From NCBI RefSeq assembly GCF_900156815.1, contig NZ_FTOT01000003.1:372001-436000 (forward strand): a stretch of DNA of 64,000 bases. Reading direction: 5' to 3'. The position numbers were made by a program, and so were the translations under genes. This stretch comes from Gemmobacter megaterium (lineage in GTDB: Bacteria > Pseudomonadota > Alphaproteobacteria > Rhodobacterales > Rhodobacteraceae). Below are positions 16,634 through 25,448 of this stretch, piece by piece (position 1 is the first letter of the stretch; every line of letters begins with the position of its first letter). The notes beneath the pieces were generated by a model. It saw only the letters and a list, made by a program, of their open reading frames with translations, was not told the origin of the DNA and searched no databases.

Positions 16634-17941
16634 TCAGCGGGTTGCCCGTGCCATCGCGATCCGGTCCTGCATCCGGTACACCTGGATGAAGGCCGGCATG
16701 AAATAGGGCTTGCCGTTGTAGAACGGAATGAACGGCGGCGCCCGGAAATCAAAGGCAGACCGCGATGTGTCGTCATTGAGCAGCTTGAGCGCCGCCCGGC
16801 TGCCGATCCATGGTGCCCAGACCACCCCCGAGCCGCAAAAGCCGGTGGCATAGGTCAGGCCCTTGTTCTCGAAAATCCGTGGCAGCATGTCGCGGTGCAT
16901 CGCCACATTGCCGAACCAGCTGTGGCTGAGGCCGACATCGGCCAGTTCGGGGAACAGTTCCACCAGCCCCTTGCGCAGCATATCCGTAGGCGCGGCAGGA
17001 TCACCCGATTGCGAGGCATCGCGGCCCCCCAGCAGGATGCGCTTGCCATCCGGCGAGGGCCGGTAGTAGTAGCCCAACACCTTGCTTTCCCCACACATCA
17101 TCAGCTTGGGCATCAGTTGGGACATCAGGCCCGGCGACAGTTCCTCGGTTGCAATGATGCGGCTGCGCACCGGCACCATCCGGCGGCGCAGGAACGGCGC
17201 CGCGCCATCGGTGTAGCCATTGGTGCAGATCAACACTTGCCGCGCCTTGATGGCCCCGGCCGAGGTGGTCACCTTGAACCCCGATACGTCCTTGTCGATG
17301 TTGGTGACGGCCACACCCGAATGCACACTGGCCCCAGCGGCCAGCGTCACCCGCAGAATCTCGGCATGGTATTTCGCAGGGTGCAACCCGCCGATATCCA
17401 TACGGACCGAACCACCCCGGTAGTGATCGGTTCCAACATAGTTGCGCTGTTCGGCGTGGGGCACGGCATGGGACTCGATGCCCAGCGATTTCGCCAATGC
17501 TTCGGCGCTGCGGGCGAGGGCTTCGTAGTTTTCCTTGCCAATGGCACCATAGAACCGCCCGGTCATCTGGAAATCGCAGTCCAGTCCTTCGGTGCGGATG
17601 AAGTCATAGATGAATTCACGCGCGGCCTTGCCCTCGGCCTCGATGGCCTTGGCGCGGGCTTCGCCGTATTTCTTGACCAGTTCAGCGTAGGACAGCCGGA
17701 TGTTACCACTGGTGATACCCCCGTTGCGGGACGAGGCACCCTCGCCGGGATTCATCTTGTCGAGTATCGTCACCGACCGGCCCGCGCGTGCCAGCGTCAG
17801 CCCCGCCGTCAACCCGGCATAGCCTGCGCCGACGATCACGACATCGGCCTGCCGGGCCAGCGGCTGGTCGGGCAGCGGCCGCACCGGCGCCGCCTCCCAC
17901 CAATAGGGCGTGCTTTTTGCGGCGATGCGGGACTTTTCCAT
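16634..17941 (-). CDS. PuuB-like FAD-dependent amine oxidase
   Basis: 435-aa FAD oxidoreductase of the gamma-glutamylputrescine oxidase group. The N-terminal STPYWWEAAP precedes the Rossmann motif VVIVGAGYAGLTAG (34-47). ASSRNGGITSGN follows, corresponding to the flavin-contact region of PuuB-type enzymes. The C-terminal FCGSGVVWAPWIGSRAA is the second FAD-binding part. The gene directly follows an XRE/cupin regulator (23 bp), the same pairing as PuuR with PuuB in enterobacteria. A polyamine derivative or other N-alkyl amine is the likely substrate, though the protein equally resembles other glycine-oxidase-like enzymes. Confidence 0.87.
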   Translation of the reverse strand: MEKSRIAAKSTPYWWEAAPVRPLPDQPLARQADVVIVGAGYAGLTAGLTLARAGRSVTILDKMNPGEGASSRNGGITSGNIRLSYAELVKKYGEARAKAIEAEGKAAREFIYDFIRTEGLDCDFQMTGRFYGAIGKENYEALARSAEALAKSLGIESHAVPHAEQRNYVGTDHYRGGSVRMDIGGLHPAKYHAEILRVTLAAGASVHSGVAVTNIDKDVSGFKVTTSAGAIKARQVLICTNGYTDGAAPFLRRRMVPVRSRIIATEELSPGLMSQLMPKLMMCGESKVLGYYYRPSPDGKRILLGGRDASQSGDPAAPTDMLRKGLVELFPELADVGLSHSWFGNVAMHRDMLPRIFENKGLTYATGFCGSGVVWAPWIGSRAALKLLNDDTSRSAFDFRAPPFIPFYNGKPYFMPAFIQVYRMQDRIAMARATR

Positions 17942-17964
17942 GATGGCCTTCTTGTGCTGGCGGG

Positions 17965-18576
17965 TCAGAGATGCCGGTCGAACTGGACGGCCCCGATGAT
18001 CCAGAGGACCTCGGCTGGCGCGTCGCTGGAATTGCGCAGGAAATGCGGGCGCACGCTGTCAAAGACAAAGCTGTCGCCCTCGGTCATTTCGGCGACTTCA
18101 CCATCGACGCTGAGCATCACCTTGCCCGCAAGGACAAGGCCACCCTTTTCCGCCGGATAGCTCAGCGCCTTGCCGCCCGATTCACCACCCGGTTCCAGAC
18201 GCAGGATCATGATCTGAAGGTGATGGCGGTCTGTCGGGGTCAGCAGTTCCTTGTGCAGCGTCCCCAGGTCAATCACAGGGCGGTTTTCACGACGCCGGAC
18301 GAAATGGGGGTCGGCATTGGACGGTGCGGCGGTGGCGACATCCCCGAACAGTTCCTGCATGGAGATGTTGAGCGCCCGCCGCAACGACGTCAGCAGCCGC
18401 ATCGACGGATTGGCAAGCCCGCGTTCGACCTGACTGATCATCCCGACCGAAACACCCGACGCCTCGGCCAGACGTTGCAAGGACAGGCCCTTGGCCTTGC
18501 GCAGGTTGCGCAAGTTGCTTCCGACATGAGGGTCAGAGGCGCGTCCGTCGTCTGGCGGCGTGATACGCTCGTTCAT
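17965..18576 (-). CDS. XRE-family regulator with cupin domain (PuuR-like)
   Basis: 203-aa DNA-binding protein: HTH_3 domain at about 21-75 (LRKAKGLSLQRLAEASGVS, SQVERGLANPS) and a cupin effector domain at about 110-200 (GGLVLAGKVMLSVDGE, GDSFVFDSVRPH). Proteins of this build, such as PuuR, sense small nitrogen metabolites. It heads the minus-strand operon of two FAD oxidases, a reductase and a GNAT, and is divergent from the second peptide-type importer, so it probably controls both. The intergenic DNA contains GAAA/TTTC dyads that could be its sites. Confidence 0.9.
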   Translation of the reverse strand: MNERITPPDDGRASDPHVGSNLRNLRKAKGLSLQRLAEASGVSVGMISQVERGLANPSMRLLTSLRRALNISMQELFGDVATAAPSNADPHFVRRRENRPVIDLGTLHKELLTPTDRHHLQIMILRLEPGGESGGKALSYPAEKGGLVLAGKVMLSVDGEVAEMTEGDSFVFDSVRPHFLRNSSDAPAEVLWIIGAVQFDRHL

Positions 18577-18876
18577 TGCTCCTCCGCTCCTCGGGGCGTC
18601 AATGCCCGTGTGAGGGGACAGTCAGTGCAAAATAGTGAAATGCCCGTCGAAAACTTTCAATAGTGATAACGACCTGTGCACAGATAAAATTCCGAGTGAA
18701 AATGTGGCACCCCCTCGGATCAGGCAATAAATCAAGTAATACCAATACTATAGACGATTCTCGCCGCAGGAGCCACGCTTTCTTCACAAATTCAATTTCA
18801 ATGGCTCTTGCTGAAATTTTCAATATATGTTCCATTTTCATGAGTCGCATCATCACGCGGTCAACAGGAGGCGCAT
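18577..18876. promoter_or_regulatory. Divergent AT-rich control region with GAAA/TTTC dyads
   Basis: Three hundred bases between the XRE regulator and the ABC ATPase, clearly AT-richer than the surroundings from about 18630 to 18850. Two small dyads are present: GAAA-AC-TTTC (18649-18658) and TGAAA-T-TTTCA (18812-18822). I see no reading frame I trust and no promoter hexamers good enough to name. AGGAGG at 18866-18871 is the ribosome site of the downstream gene. Confidence 0.5.
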
Positions 18877-20520
18877 GTGGGTTCAGCACCGGCAACCATC
18901 ACGGCGGATGTGCAGGCCACGCTGTCGGTCCGCGATCTGACGGTCAGCCTGCCTGCCGGAATGGAACGGGCCCATGCTGTCGAACGCATCTCGTTCGACC
19001 TGATCTCGGGCCAGATCCTGTGCATCATCGGGGAATCAGGATCGGGAAAATCGGTAACGGCCAATGCGATCATGGGGTTGCTGCCCCGCGCGATCCGCGT
19101 TGCGGGCGGGTCGATCCGTCTGGGCGACACCGATATCCTGACCGCCGACCGCGAACATCTGCGCGGATTGCGCGGTCGCGTGGTGTCGATGATCTTTCAG
19201 GATCCGCTGTCGGCGCTGAACCCGCTGATGACGGTCGGCGCCCAGATCACAGAGGCGATGATGGCCCACGGGGTCGGCACCGCCGAATCGCGCCGTGCCC
19301 GCGCCATCGAACTGCTGACCGAAGTGGGCCTGCCCGACCCCGCGCTGATGTTCCACCAGTATCCCTTCCGCCTGTCCGGCGGGCAGCGCCAGCGCGTGAT
19401 GATCGCCATGGCACTGGCGTTGGAGCCGTCGATCCTGATCGCGGACGAACCGACAACAGCTCTGGACGTGACCACTCAGGCACAAATCCTGGAACTGATC
19501 CGCGACATCCAGCGCCGCAAAGGCATGAGCGTGATGTTCATCACCCATGATTTCGGCGTGGTGGCCGAAATCGCCGACAGCGTCGTGGTGATGGAAAAGG
19601 GGCATATCGTCGAACAGGGCCCTGCCTCCAAGGTGCTCCGAACCCCCGATCATCCCTATACCAAGCGCCTGATTGCTGCGGTGCCGCATCTGACAGGCCA
19701 GGATCGTGTCCCGCCAACCACCAACGAGGTGGCACCGATCCTGACGGTAGAAAATCTGGTCAAGACCTATCGCAGCGGCAGCAAATGGCTGGGCAATGAA
19801 CGCGTCGTGCCTGCGGTGAATGACATTTCCTTTGCCTTGCAACCGGGGCGCACGCTGGGCGTGGTGGGCGAAAGCGGTTCGGGCAAATCCTCGCTTGGCC
19901 GGCTGCTGGTCAAGCTGATGGACAGTGACAGTGGCCGTATCCTGTTCGAGGGCGCCGATATTGCCGCGATGAAGGAAGACCAGTTCCGCGCCTTGCGCCC
20001 CAAAATCCAGATGATCTTTCAGGATCCCTTCGCCTCGTTGAACCCCCGTTCGACCATCGGGCATATCCTGACGGTGGGCCCCATGGCGCACGGCGTGCCC
20101 CATGATCAGGCGCGGCAGGATGCGGTGGCCCTGTTGACCCATGTCGGGCTGGACGGTGGCGCCTATGGCCGCTACCCGCACGAATTTTCTGGCGGCCAGC
20201 GTCAGCGTATCGGCATTGCCCGCGCGTTGATGTTCAAGCCGAAGCTGCTGGTGGCGGATGAATCCGTCTCGGCGCTGGACGTGTCGATTCAGGCGCAAAT
20301 CCTGAAGCTGCTGGATCAGGTTCAGCGCGAAACTGGCGTGGCGATGGTGTTCATCACCCATGACCTGCGCGTCGCCAGCCAGATTTGCGACGAAATCGCC
20401 GTGATGCAAAAGGGCAAGGTCGTAGAGATCGGCCCGCCTTCGCAAATATTCCTCAACCCCAAATCGGCCTACACCCGAGAGCTGGTGGCCGCCATTCCGG
20501 GCGAAGACCCCGGTGCATGA
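18877..20520 (+). CDS. Fused double-ATPase of a peptide-type ABC importer
   Basis: 547 aa with two complete ABC ATPase domains, the DppD- and DppF-like halves joined in one chain. The first Walker A is GESGSGKSV (52-60), the second GESGSGKSS near 331. Both have the signature (LSGGQRQR, FSGGQRQR) and Walker B (ADEPTTALD, ADESVSALD). The start is GTG 18877 with AGGAGG five bases upstream; the ATG at 18875 is out of frame. It is the first gene of ATPase-binding protein-permease-permease on the plus strand. Such fusions occur in the GsiA/YejF group, so import of peptides, glutathione or related compounds is possible. Confidence 0.93.
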   Translation: MGSAPATITADVQATLSVRDLTVSLPAGMERAHAVERISFDLISGQILCIIGESGSGKSVTANAIMGLLPRAIRVAGGSIRLGDTDILTADREHLRGLRGRVVSMIFQDPLSALNPLMTVGAQITEAMMAHGVGTAESRRARAIELLTEVGLPDPALMFHQYPFRLSGGQRQRVMIAMALALEPSILIADEPTTALDVTTQAQILELIRDIQRRKGMSVMFITHDFGVVAEIADSVVVMEKGHIVEQGPASKVLRTPDHPYTKRLIAAVPHLTGQDRVPPTTNEVAPILTVENLVKTYRSGSKWLGNERVVPAVNDISFALQPGRTLGVVGESGSGKSSLGRLLVKLMDSDSGRILFEGADIAAMKEDQFRALRPKIQMIFQDPFASLNPRSTIGHILTVGPMAHGVPHDQARQDAVALLTHVGLDGGAYGRYPHEFSGGQRQRIGIARALMFKPKLLVADESVSALDVSIQAQILKLLDQVQRETGVAMVFITHDLRVASQICDEIAVMQKGKVVEIGPPSQIFLNPKSAYTRELVAAIPGEDPGA

Positions 20521-20576
20521 TCGCGCACCGTCCCGACCAAGAACCAAGTGACAAAGCCAGACAGGGAGCTATCAAA

Positions 20577-22232
20577 ATGGCAGCACAGAATGGAACGACC
20601 CGGCGCAGCGCGCTGAAACTGATGGGGATTCTTGGCGCGACGGGGCTGGTGGCCCCGCATCTGCTGGGCAAACCCGCCTTTGCCGCCGACAAGGCCGCGC
20701 CGTCGGGACGGATCATCGTCGGCATCTCGCAGGAGGTCACGGTTCTCAACCCGCTGATGGTCAAGATCGAAGTCGATGACGCGGTGCATTTCTCGGTCTT
20801 TGACGCGCTGTTCCGTGTCATGCCGGATGGCACGATCGTGCCGAACCTGGCTGCCGAAGTGCCGACACAGGACAATGGCGGCATTTCCGCCGACGGTCTG
20901 GAATGGCGGGTCAAGCTGCGTGACGACGTGAAGTGGCACGATGGGGCCCCCTTTACGGCAGAAGACGTGAAATACACGCTGGAGCTGATCGTCAACCCGA
21001 ACTTCCGCAGCTGGCGCACCATTGGCCATTCGCTGGTCAAGGACATCACCGTCGTCTCGCCGACCGAGATCACGTGGAAGATGGAGCGCCCGTTCGCGCC
21101 CTATATGTCCTTCCTGACCGAGACCTTCATGGTGCCCAAGCACATCCTGGAAGCCGAGGCCGACCCGAACACCGCAGCGTTCAACCAGAACCCGATCGGC
21201 ACCGGCGCCTTCAAGTTCCAGAACCGTGTTGCGGGTGACCTGGTCTCGTTGGTGGCCAACACCGACTATCACGGCGAAGGGCCCTATATCGAACAGCTGG
21301 TGTTCAAGTACATTCCCGATGGCACCGTGCTCTATACCCAGTTCAAGAGCGGCGACATCGACCTGCTGGGCCGTCAGTACATCACGCCTGACAACTATGA
21401 AGAAGCCTCGAAACTGCCGGGCAGGGTCGTGACTCTGGTGCCGTCGTCGTCGGTGGAATGCATCTACCTGAACAACGAGCGCCCGCAGTTCAAGGAACTC
21501 GCTGTGCGCGAGGCGATCTATGCCGCGATCGACAAATCCTCGATCATCGACGCGCTGTACTATGGCCTGCCGGAATCGGTCGAAACCTTCATGCCGCGCA
21601 CGTCCTATTACAACAAGGCCGACCTGCCCAAGCATGAATTCAACCTGGATCATGCCCGCAAGCTACTGGACGATGCCGGCTGGGTGCCGGGTGCCGACGG
21701 GATTCGCGTCAAGGACGGTGTGCGGCTGGCCTTCAAGAACTCGACCACCTCGGGCAACCAGCTGCGCGAGCAACTGCAACAATTCATGCAGCAGACCCTG
21801 CGCGAAATCGGCGTCGAGATGACGATCGAGAACCTGCCCGCCGCCGTGATCTGGGGAGAGTTCTGGACCCAATCGCAGTTCGACAGCGTGGTTGTCGGCA
21901 TCACCTTCCTGATTGGCGCCGATCCCGATGTGACCAACCGTTTCCATTCCACCGCCATCGCGGCACAGGGCGGACGCGGGTCCAACAACTCGCAGTTCAA
22001 GAACGCGCGGGTGGATGAACTGCTGGAGCAGGGCAGCCGTACATTCGACCCCGAGGCCCGCAAGGCGATCTATGACGAGGTGCAGGACATCATCCGCGCC
22101 GAACTGCCGTTCCTGCCGCTGTTCTCGGACAACTCCGCCCGCGGCTGGAAAGCCGGGATCGAAGGGGTCGAGCACAACGGCAACACCCGCAGCGAATCCT
22201 GGCACGCCGCTGCCTGGAAATGGGTAGGCTGA
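20577..22232 (+). CDS. Tat-exported substrate-binding protein of peptide-type ABC importer
   Basis: 551-aa SBP_bac_5 protein. ATG 20577 has GGGAG eight bases upstream. The N-terminus has the twin-arginine TTRRSALKLMG (Arg9-Arg10), a hydrophobic stretch and an AFA-type cleavage site near residue 37, so export is probably through Tat, in contrast to the Sec signals of the other two family-5 binding proteins here. Core motifs: TVLNPLMVKI, LRDDVKWHDGAPFTAEDVKY, GTGAFKF and VREAIYAAIDKSSII. A 12-bp hairpin separates it from the permease genes. The ligand is unknown. Confidence 0.93.
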   Translation: MAAQNGTTRRSALKLMGILGATGLVAPHLLGKPAFAADKAAPSGRIIVGISQEVTVLNPLMVKIEVDDAVHFSVFDALFRVMPDGTIVPNLAAEVPTQDNGGISADGLEWRVKLRDDVKWHDGAPFTAEDVKYTLELIVNPNFRSWRTIGHSLVKDITVVSPTEITWKMERPFAPYMSFLTETFMVPKHILEAEADPNTAAFNQNPIGTGAFKFQNRVAGDLVSLVANTDYHGEGPYIEQLVFKYIPDGTVLYTQFKSGDIDLLGRQYITPDNYEEASKLPGRVVTLVPSSSVECIYLNNERPQFKELAVREAIYAAIDKSSIIDALYYGLPESVETFMPRTSYYNKADLPKHEFNLDHARKLLDDAGWVPGADGIRVKDGVRLAFKNSTTSGNQLREQLQQFMQQTLREIGVEMTIENLPAAVIWGEFWTQSQFDSVVVGITFLIGADPDVTNRFHSTAIAAQGGRGSNNSQFKNARVDELLEQGSRTFDPEARKAIYDEVQDIIRAELPFLPLFSDNSARGWKAGIEGVEHNGNTRSESWHAAAWKWVG

Positions 22233-22244
22233 TCCGACCATAAC

Positions 22245-22275
22245 GTGCCGCCCGGCCCTGACTGCCGGGCGGCAC
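22245..22275 (+). promoter_or_regulatory. Intercistronic hairpin after binding-protein gene
   Basis: GTGCCGCCCGGC and GCCGGGCGGCAC pair perfectly over 12 bp around a 7-base loop, 12 bases after the stop and 40 before the permease start. There is no U-tract. Similar structures follow the binding-protein genes at 12040, 31950 and 61149, fitting 3'-end protection that keeps binding protein in excess. Confidence 0.7.
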
Positions 22276-22315
22276 ACCCAACCCTGCCTGTTGTCCGGGT
22301 CGAATAGAGGGCCGA

Positions 22316-23266
22316 ATGCTAGTATTCCTGCTGAACCGTCTGTGGCAGAGCATCATCCTGCTGGTGATCGTGTCGATCATCGGGTTCCTGGTGCTGAACC
22401 TCATGCCCGGTGGGCCGCTGGCGCAATTCACGCTGGACCCAGGCATGACCCAGGCTGACATCGAACGACTGTCCGAGCAGATGGGCCTGAACCGCCCGCT
22501 GCCCGTGCAATATGCCGACTGGGCCTGGCGGATGCTGCAAGGCGATTGGGGGACATCCTACCGCGATGGCGCCCCGGTGCTGGAGGTGATCCGCCGCCAC
22601 CTGTTCGCCACGCTGTTGCTGATGGGGTCGTCCACGGTGATCGCCATCGCGCTTGGCACCTGGATCGGCATCCGCGGCGCGACGCACCAGTATTCCGGCT
22701 TTGACTATGCTGCGACCGTCGGCGCCATGATCGCCCTGTCGATCCCGACGTTCTGGTTCGGCCTGATCGGCATCTATGTCTTTTCGCTGGAACTTGGCTG
22801 GGTGCCAGCGGGCAACATGTACACGATCGGCAAGGAATCGGCGCTGAACTACCTGCACCACCTGATCCTGCCCAGCATCGTCCTGTCGCTGGTCAATGTC
22901 GCCACCTGGAGCCGCTACATGCGCTCGGCCACGCTGGACGTGATCAGCCAGGATTTCATCAAGACCGCCCGCGCCAAGGGCGTCCCGGAGCGCCGCGTGC
23001 TGCGCAAGCATGTGGTGGGCAATGCGCTGTTGCCGATGATCACCCTTGCGGGGATGCACCTGCCCTCGATTCTGGGTGGCGCGCTGGTGACCGAAACCGT
23101 GTTCACCTGGCCCGGCATGGGGCGGCTGTTCCTGGATAGCCTGGGGTACAGCGACTATCCCGTCGTGATGGGGTTGCTGATGTTTTCGGCCATCCTGACC
23201 CTGCTTGGAAACCTGATCGCCGATATCGTCGTGGCGATGGTTGATCCGCGCATCCGCCTTGGCTGA
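22316..23266 (+). CDS. Peptide-type ABC transporter permease (DppB-like)
   Basis: 316-aa inner-membrane permease: N-terminal MLVFLLNRLWQSIILLV, periplasmic region with MGLNRPLPVQYADW and GDWGTSYRDG, coupling loop KTARAKGVPERRVLRKHVVGN, and C-terminal DIVVAMVDPRIRLG, all as in DppB. AGAGGG precedes the ATG. It is followed 21 bp later by the partner permease. Confidence 0.93.
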   Translation: MLVFLLNRLWQSIILLVIVSIIGFLVLNLMPGGPLAQFTLDPGMTQADIERLSEQMGLNRPLPVQYADWAWRMLQGDWGTSYRDGAPVLEVIRRHLFATLLLMGSSTVIAIALGTWIGIRGATHQYSGFDYAATVGAMIALSIPTFWFGLIGIYVFSLELGWVPAGNMYTIGKESALNYLHHLILPSIVLSLVNVATWSRYMRSATLDVISQDFIKTARAKGVPERRVLRKHVVGNALLPMITLAGMHLPSILGGALVTETVFTWPGMGRLFLDSLGYSDYPVVMGLLMFSAILTLLGNLIADIVVAMVDPRIRLG

Positions 23267-23287
23267 CGCGACCCGGAGGATTTATCC

Positions 23288-24169
23288 ATGACTACCCTTG
23301 CCGCTTCCTCGTCGGGCCGCAGCCGCTGGTGGCAGAACCGCGCCGTGCGCAAGTTCATGCGCCACCGTCTGGCCCTGGTGGGCATGGTGATGATCACGGC
23401 GCTGACCTTGGCCTGCATCGTCGGCCCGTGGCTGCTGCCCTATGATTCACTGCACATCGACCTGCGCGCGCGTTTTGCCCCGCCGCTGACCGGACAGCAT
23501 TATCTGGGCACCGACCCGCTGGGCCGCGATATTGCCGCACGTCTGCTGGAGGCCGGGCGCATCTCGCTGCTGGTCGGCTTTGCCGCGATGCTGTTGTCAA
23601 CGCTGATCGGTGCGGTGATCGGCGTGGTCGCGGGCTATCGCGGCGGTTGGATCGGCGCCACGCTGATGCGTCTTGTGGACGCGTTTCTGGCCTTTCCCTC
23701 GATCTTTCTGGTTCTGGCGCTGGCCGCGCTGCTAAAGCCCAGCCCGACGATGATCACCGTGATCATTGCCGTCACCAGTTGGATGGAGGTGGCGCGCATC
23801 GTCGAGGCAGAGGTTCGGTCACTTCGCGAGCGGGAATTCGTGCTGGCGGGCCGTATGCTGGGCCTTTCGGGCGCGCATATCATGTTCCGCGAGATCCTGC
23901 CGAATGTCATCGGCCCGATCATCGTGGCGGCAACGCTGACCGTTGCCCGTGCCATCCTGCTAGAGGCCTATGTCAGCTTTCTGGGCTATGGCATCCAGCC
24001 ACCGCTGCCAAGCTGGGGCAACATGCTGAACGGCGCGCAACAGTATCTGGACAAGGCGCCATGGCTGGCCATCATTCCCGGCCTGACCATCACTATCGCC
24101 GTGACCAGCTTCAACTTCATTGGCGATGGCTTGCGCGACGCGCTGGATGTGCGCAACGACCGGATGTAG
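23288..24169 (+). CDS. Peptide-type ABC transporter permease (DppC-like)
   Basis: 293-aa permease with GGAGG upstream of ATG 23288. A first membrane segment (about 35-55) is followed by the DppC hallmark HYLGTDPLGRDIAARLL, then segments around the coupling region (GRMLGLSGAHIMFREILPN) and the C-terminal FNFIGDGLRDALDVR. It ends the plus-strand transporter operon before a bidirectional terminator. Confidence 0.93.
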   Translation: MTTLAASSSGRSRWWQNRAVRKFMRHRLALVGMVMITALTLACIVGPWLLPYDSLHIDLRARFAPPLTGQHYLGTDPLGRDIAARLLEAGRISLLVGFAAMLLSTLIGAVIGVVAGYRGGWIGATLMRLVDAFLAFPSIFLVLALAALLKPSPTMITVIIAVTSWMEVARIVEAEVRSLREREFVLAGRMLGLSGAHIMFREILPNVIGPIIVAATLTVARAILLEAYVSFLGYGIQPPLPSWGNMLNGAQQYLDKAPWLAIIPGLTITIAVTSFNFIGDGLRDALDVRNDRM

Positions 24170-24191
24170 GATGTGAGGGTTGAATGTGAAA

Positions 24192-24212
24192 ACGGGGGCC
24201 AATGGCCCCCGT
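24192..24212. terminator. Bidirectional hairpin terminator
   Basis: ACGGGGGCC-AAT-GGCCCCCGT, a 9-bp perfect stem with a 3-base loop, between the plus-strand permease stop (24169) and the minus-strand dehydrogenase stop (24243). Confidence 0.75.
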
Positions 24213-24242
24213 ATCTGCATGATGTTCTGGCCGGGTGCGGCC

Positions 24243-25286
24243 TCAGCCCAGACGGGCCAGCACGGCTGCCGCGATCGCATCTGTCTTGTCCTTGCCCGGC
24301 ACGGTTCCGATACCCGCTGCCGTCGCGCCTTCGATCGCCGCCATCACGCGCGCGGCTGCCGCGCCTTCGCCCAGATGCTCCAGCATCATCGCGCCCGACC
24401 AGATCGTGGCAATGGGGTTGGCGATGCCCAGATGCGCAATATCGGGGGCCGACCCATGCACCGGCTCGAACATCGACGGCGCCGAACGGTCGGGGTTGAT
24501 ATTGGCCGAGGCCGCATAGCCCAGCCCGCCCTGAATGGCCGCGCCCAGATCGGTCAGGATGTCGCCAAACAGGTTCGAGGCGACAACCACGTCCAGGCTT
24601 TCAGGGGCCATGACCATCCGCGCGGCCATGGCGTCGATGTGATAGCGGCTGACCTCGACGTCGGGGTAATCGGTGGCCAGCCGGTCGGTCATCTCGTCCC
24701 AGAACACCATCGAATATTTCTGCGCATTGGATTTCGTGACCGAGGCCAGCTTGCCCCGCCGCTTGCGCGCCTGTTCAAAGCCAAAGCGCAAAATCCGTTC
24801 GACCCCCGCCCGCGTGAAGATCGAGGTTTCCACCGCCACCTCGTCCGCCGTGCCCTGATGCACGCGGCCGCCCGCGCCGGAATATTCGCCTTCGGTGTTC
24901 TCGCGGATGCACAGGATGTCGAACCCTTCGGCACGCAGGGGGCCGGTGACGCAGGGCAACAGGCGATGCGGGCGGATGTTGGCATATTGCACGAACGCCT
25001 TGCGGATCGGCAGCAGCAACCCGTGCAGCGATACCGCATCCGGCACCGTCGCAGGCCAGCCAACCGCGCCCAGCAGGATGGCATCATATCCGCGCAGGAT
25101 TTCGATGCCATCTTCGGGCATCATGCGGCCGGTCTTGACCCAGGTTTCGCAAGACCAGTCGAACCACTCTCCCTCCAGCGTGGCCCCGTCCAGCGCCGTG
25201 GCGCGGGTCAGCACCTCCCATGCGGCGCGGGTCACATCGGGGCCGATTCCGTCACCGGGAATAAGGGCGATACGGTGGGCGGGCAT
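24243..25286 (-). CDS. ttuC: Tartrate/D-malate-type dehydrogenase
   Basis: Beta-decarboxylating dehydrogenase of the isopropylmalate/isocitrate superfamily, tartrate dehydrogenase/D-malate dehydrogenase branch, 347 aa. ATG 25286 is set by AAGGAG six bases upstream. IALIPGDGIGPDV opens the protein. IRENTEGEYSGAGGR near residue 130 is the loop that marks the tartrate/D-malate branch. DILTDLGAAIQGGLGYA holds the metal aspartates, and FEPVHGSAPDIAHLGIANP is the NAD-binding region. It oxidises a 2-hydroxy-dicarboxylate with NAD. Its place among aldehyde dehydrogenases suggests carbon disposal from amine catabolism. Confidence 0.85.
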   Translation of the reverse strand: MPAHRIALIPGDGIGPDVTRAAWEVLTRATALDGATLEGEWFDWSCETWVKTGRMMPEDGIEILRGYDAILLGAVGWPATVPDAVSLHGLLLPIRKAFVQYANIRPHRLLPCVTGPLRAEGFDILCIRENTEGEYSGAGGRVHQGTADEVAVETSIFTRAGVERILRFGFEQARKRRGKLASVTKSNAQKYSMVFWDEMTDRLATDYPDVEVSRYHIDAMAARMVMAPESLDVVVASNLFGDILTDLGAAIQGGLGYAASANINPDRSAPSMFEPVHGSAPDIAHLGIANPIATIWSGAMMLEHLGEGAAAARVMAAIEGATAAGIGTVPGKDKTDAIAAAVLARLG

Positions 25287-25448
25287 GGCGGTCTCCTTCT
25301 GCATTTGCCCCAGCATCGCAGGAATGCACGCGATATGCTGCCGTCATGCAGGCAATTCCAGCAGGACCTGCGGCGAAACAGGGCGGAACGGCAGGAGTTT
25401 TCGGCCGAACCGATCCATCCTGCCAGAATGGCAACCAAGGAAAACACC

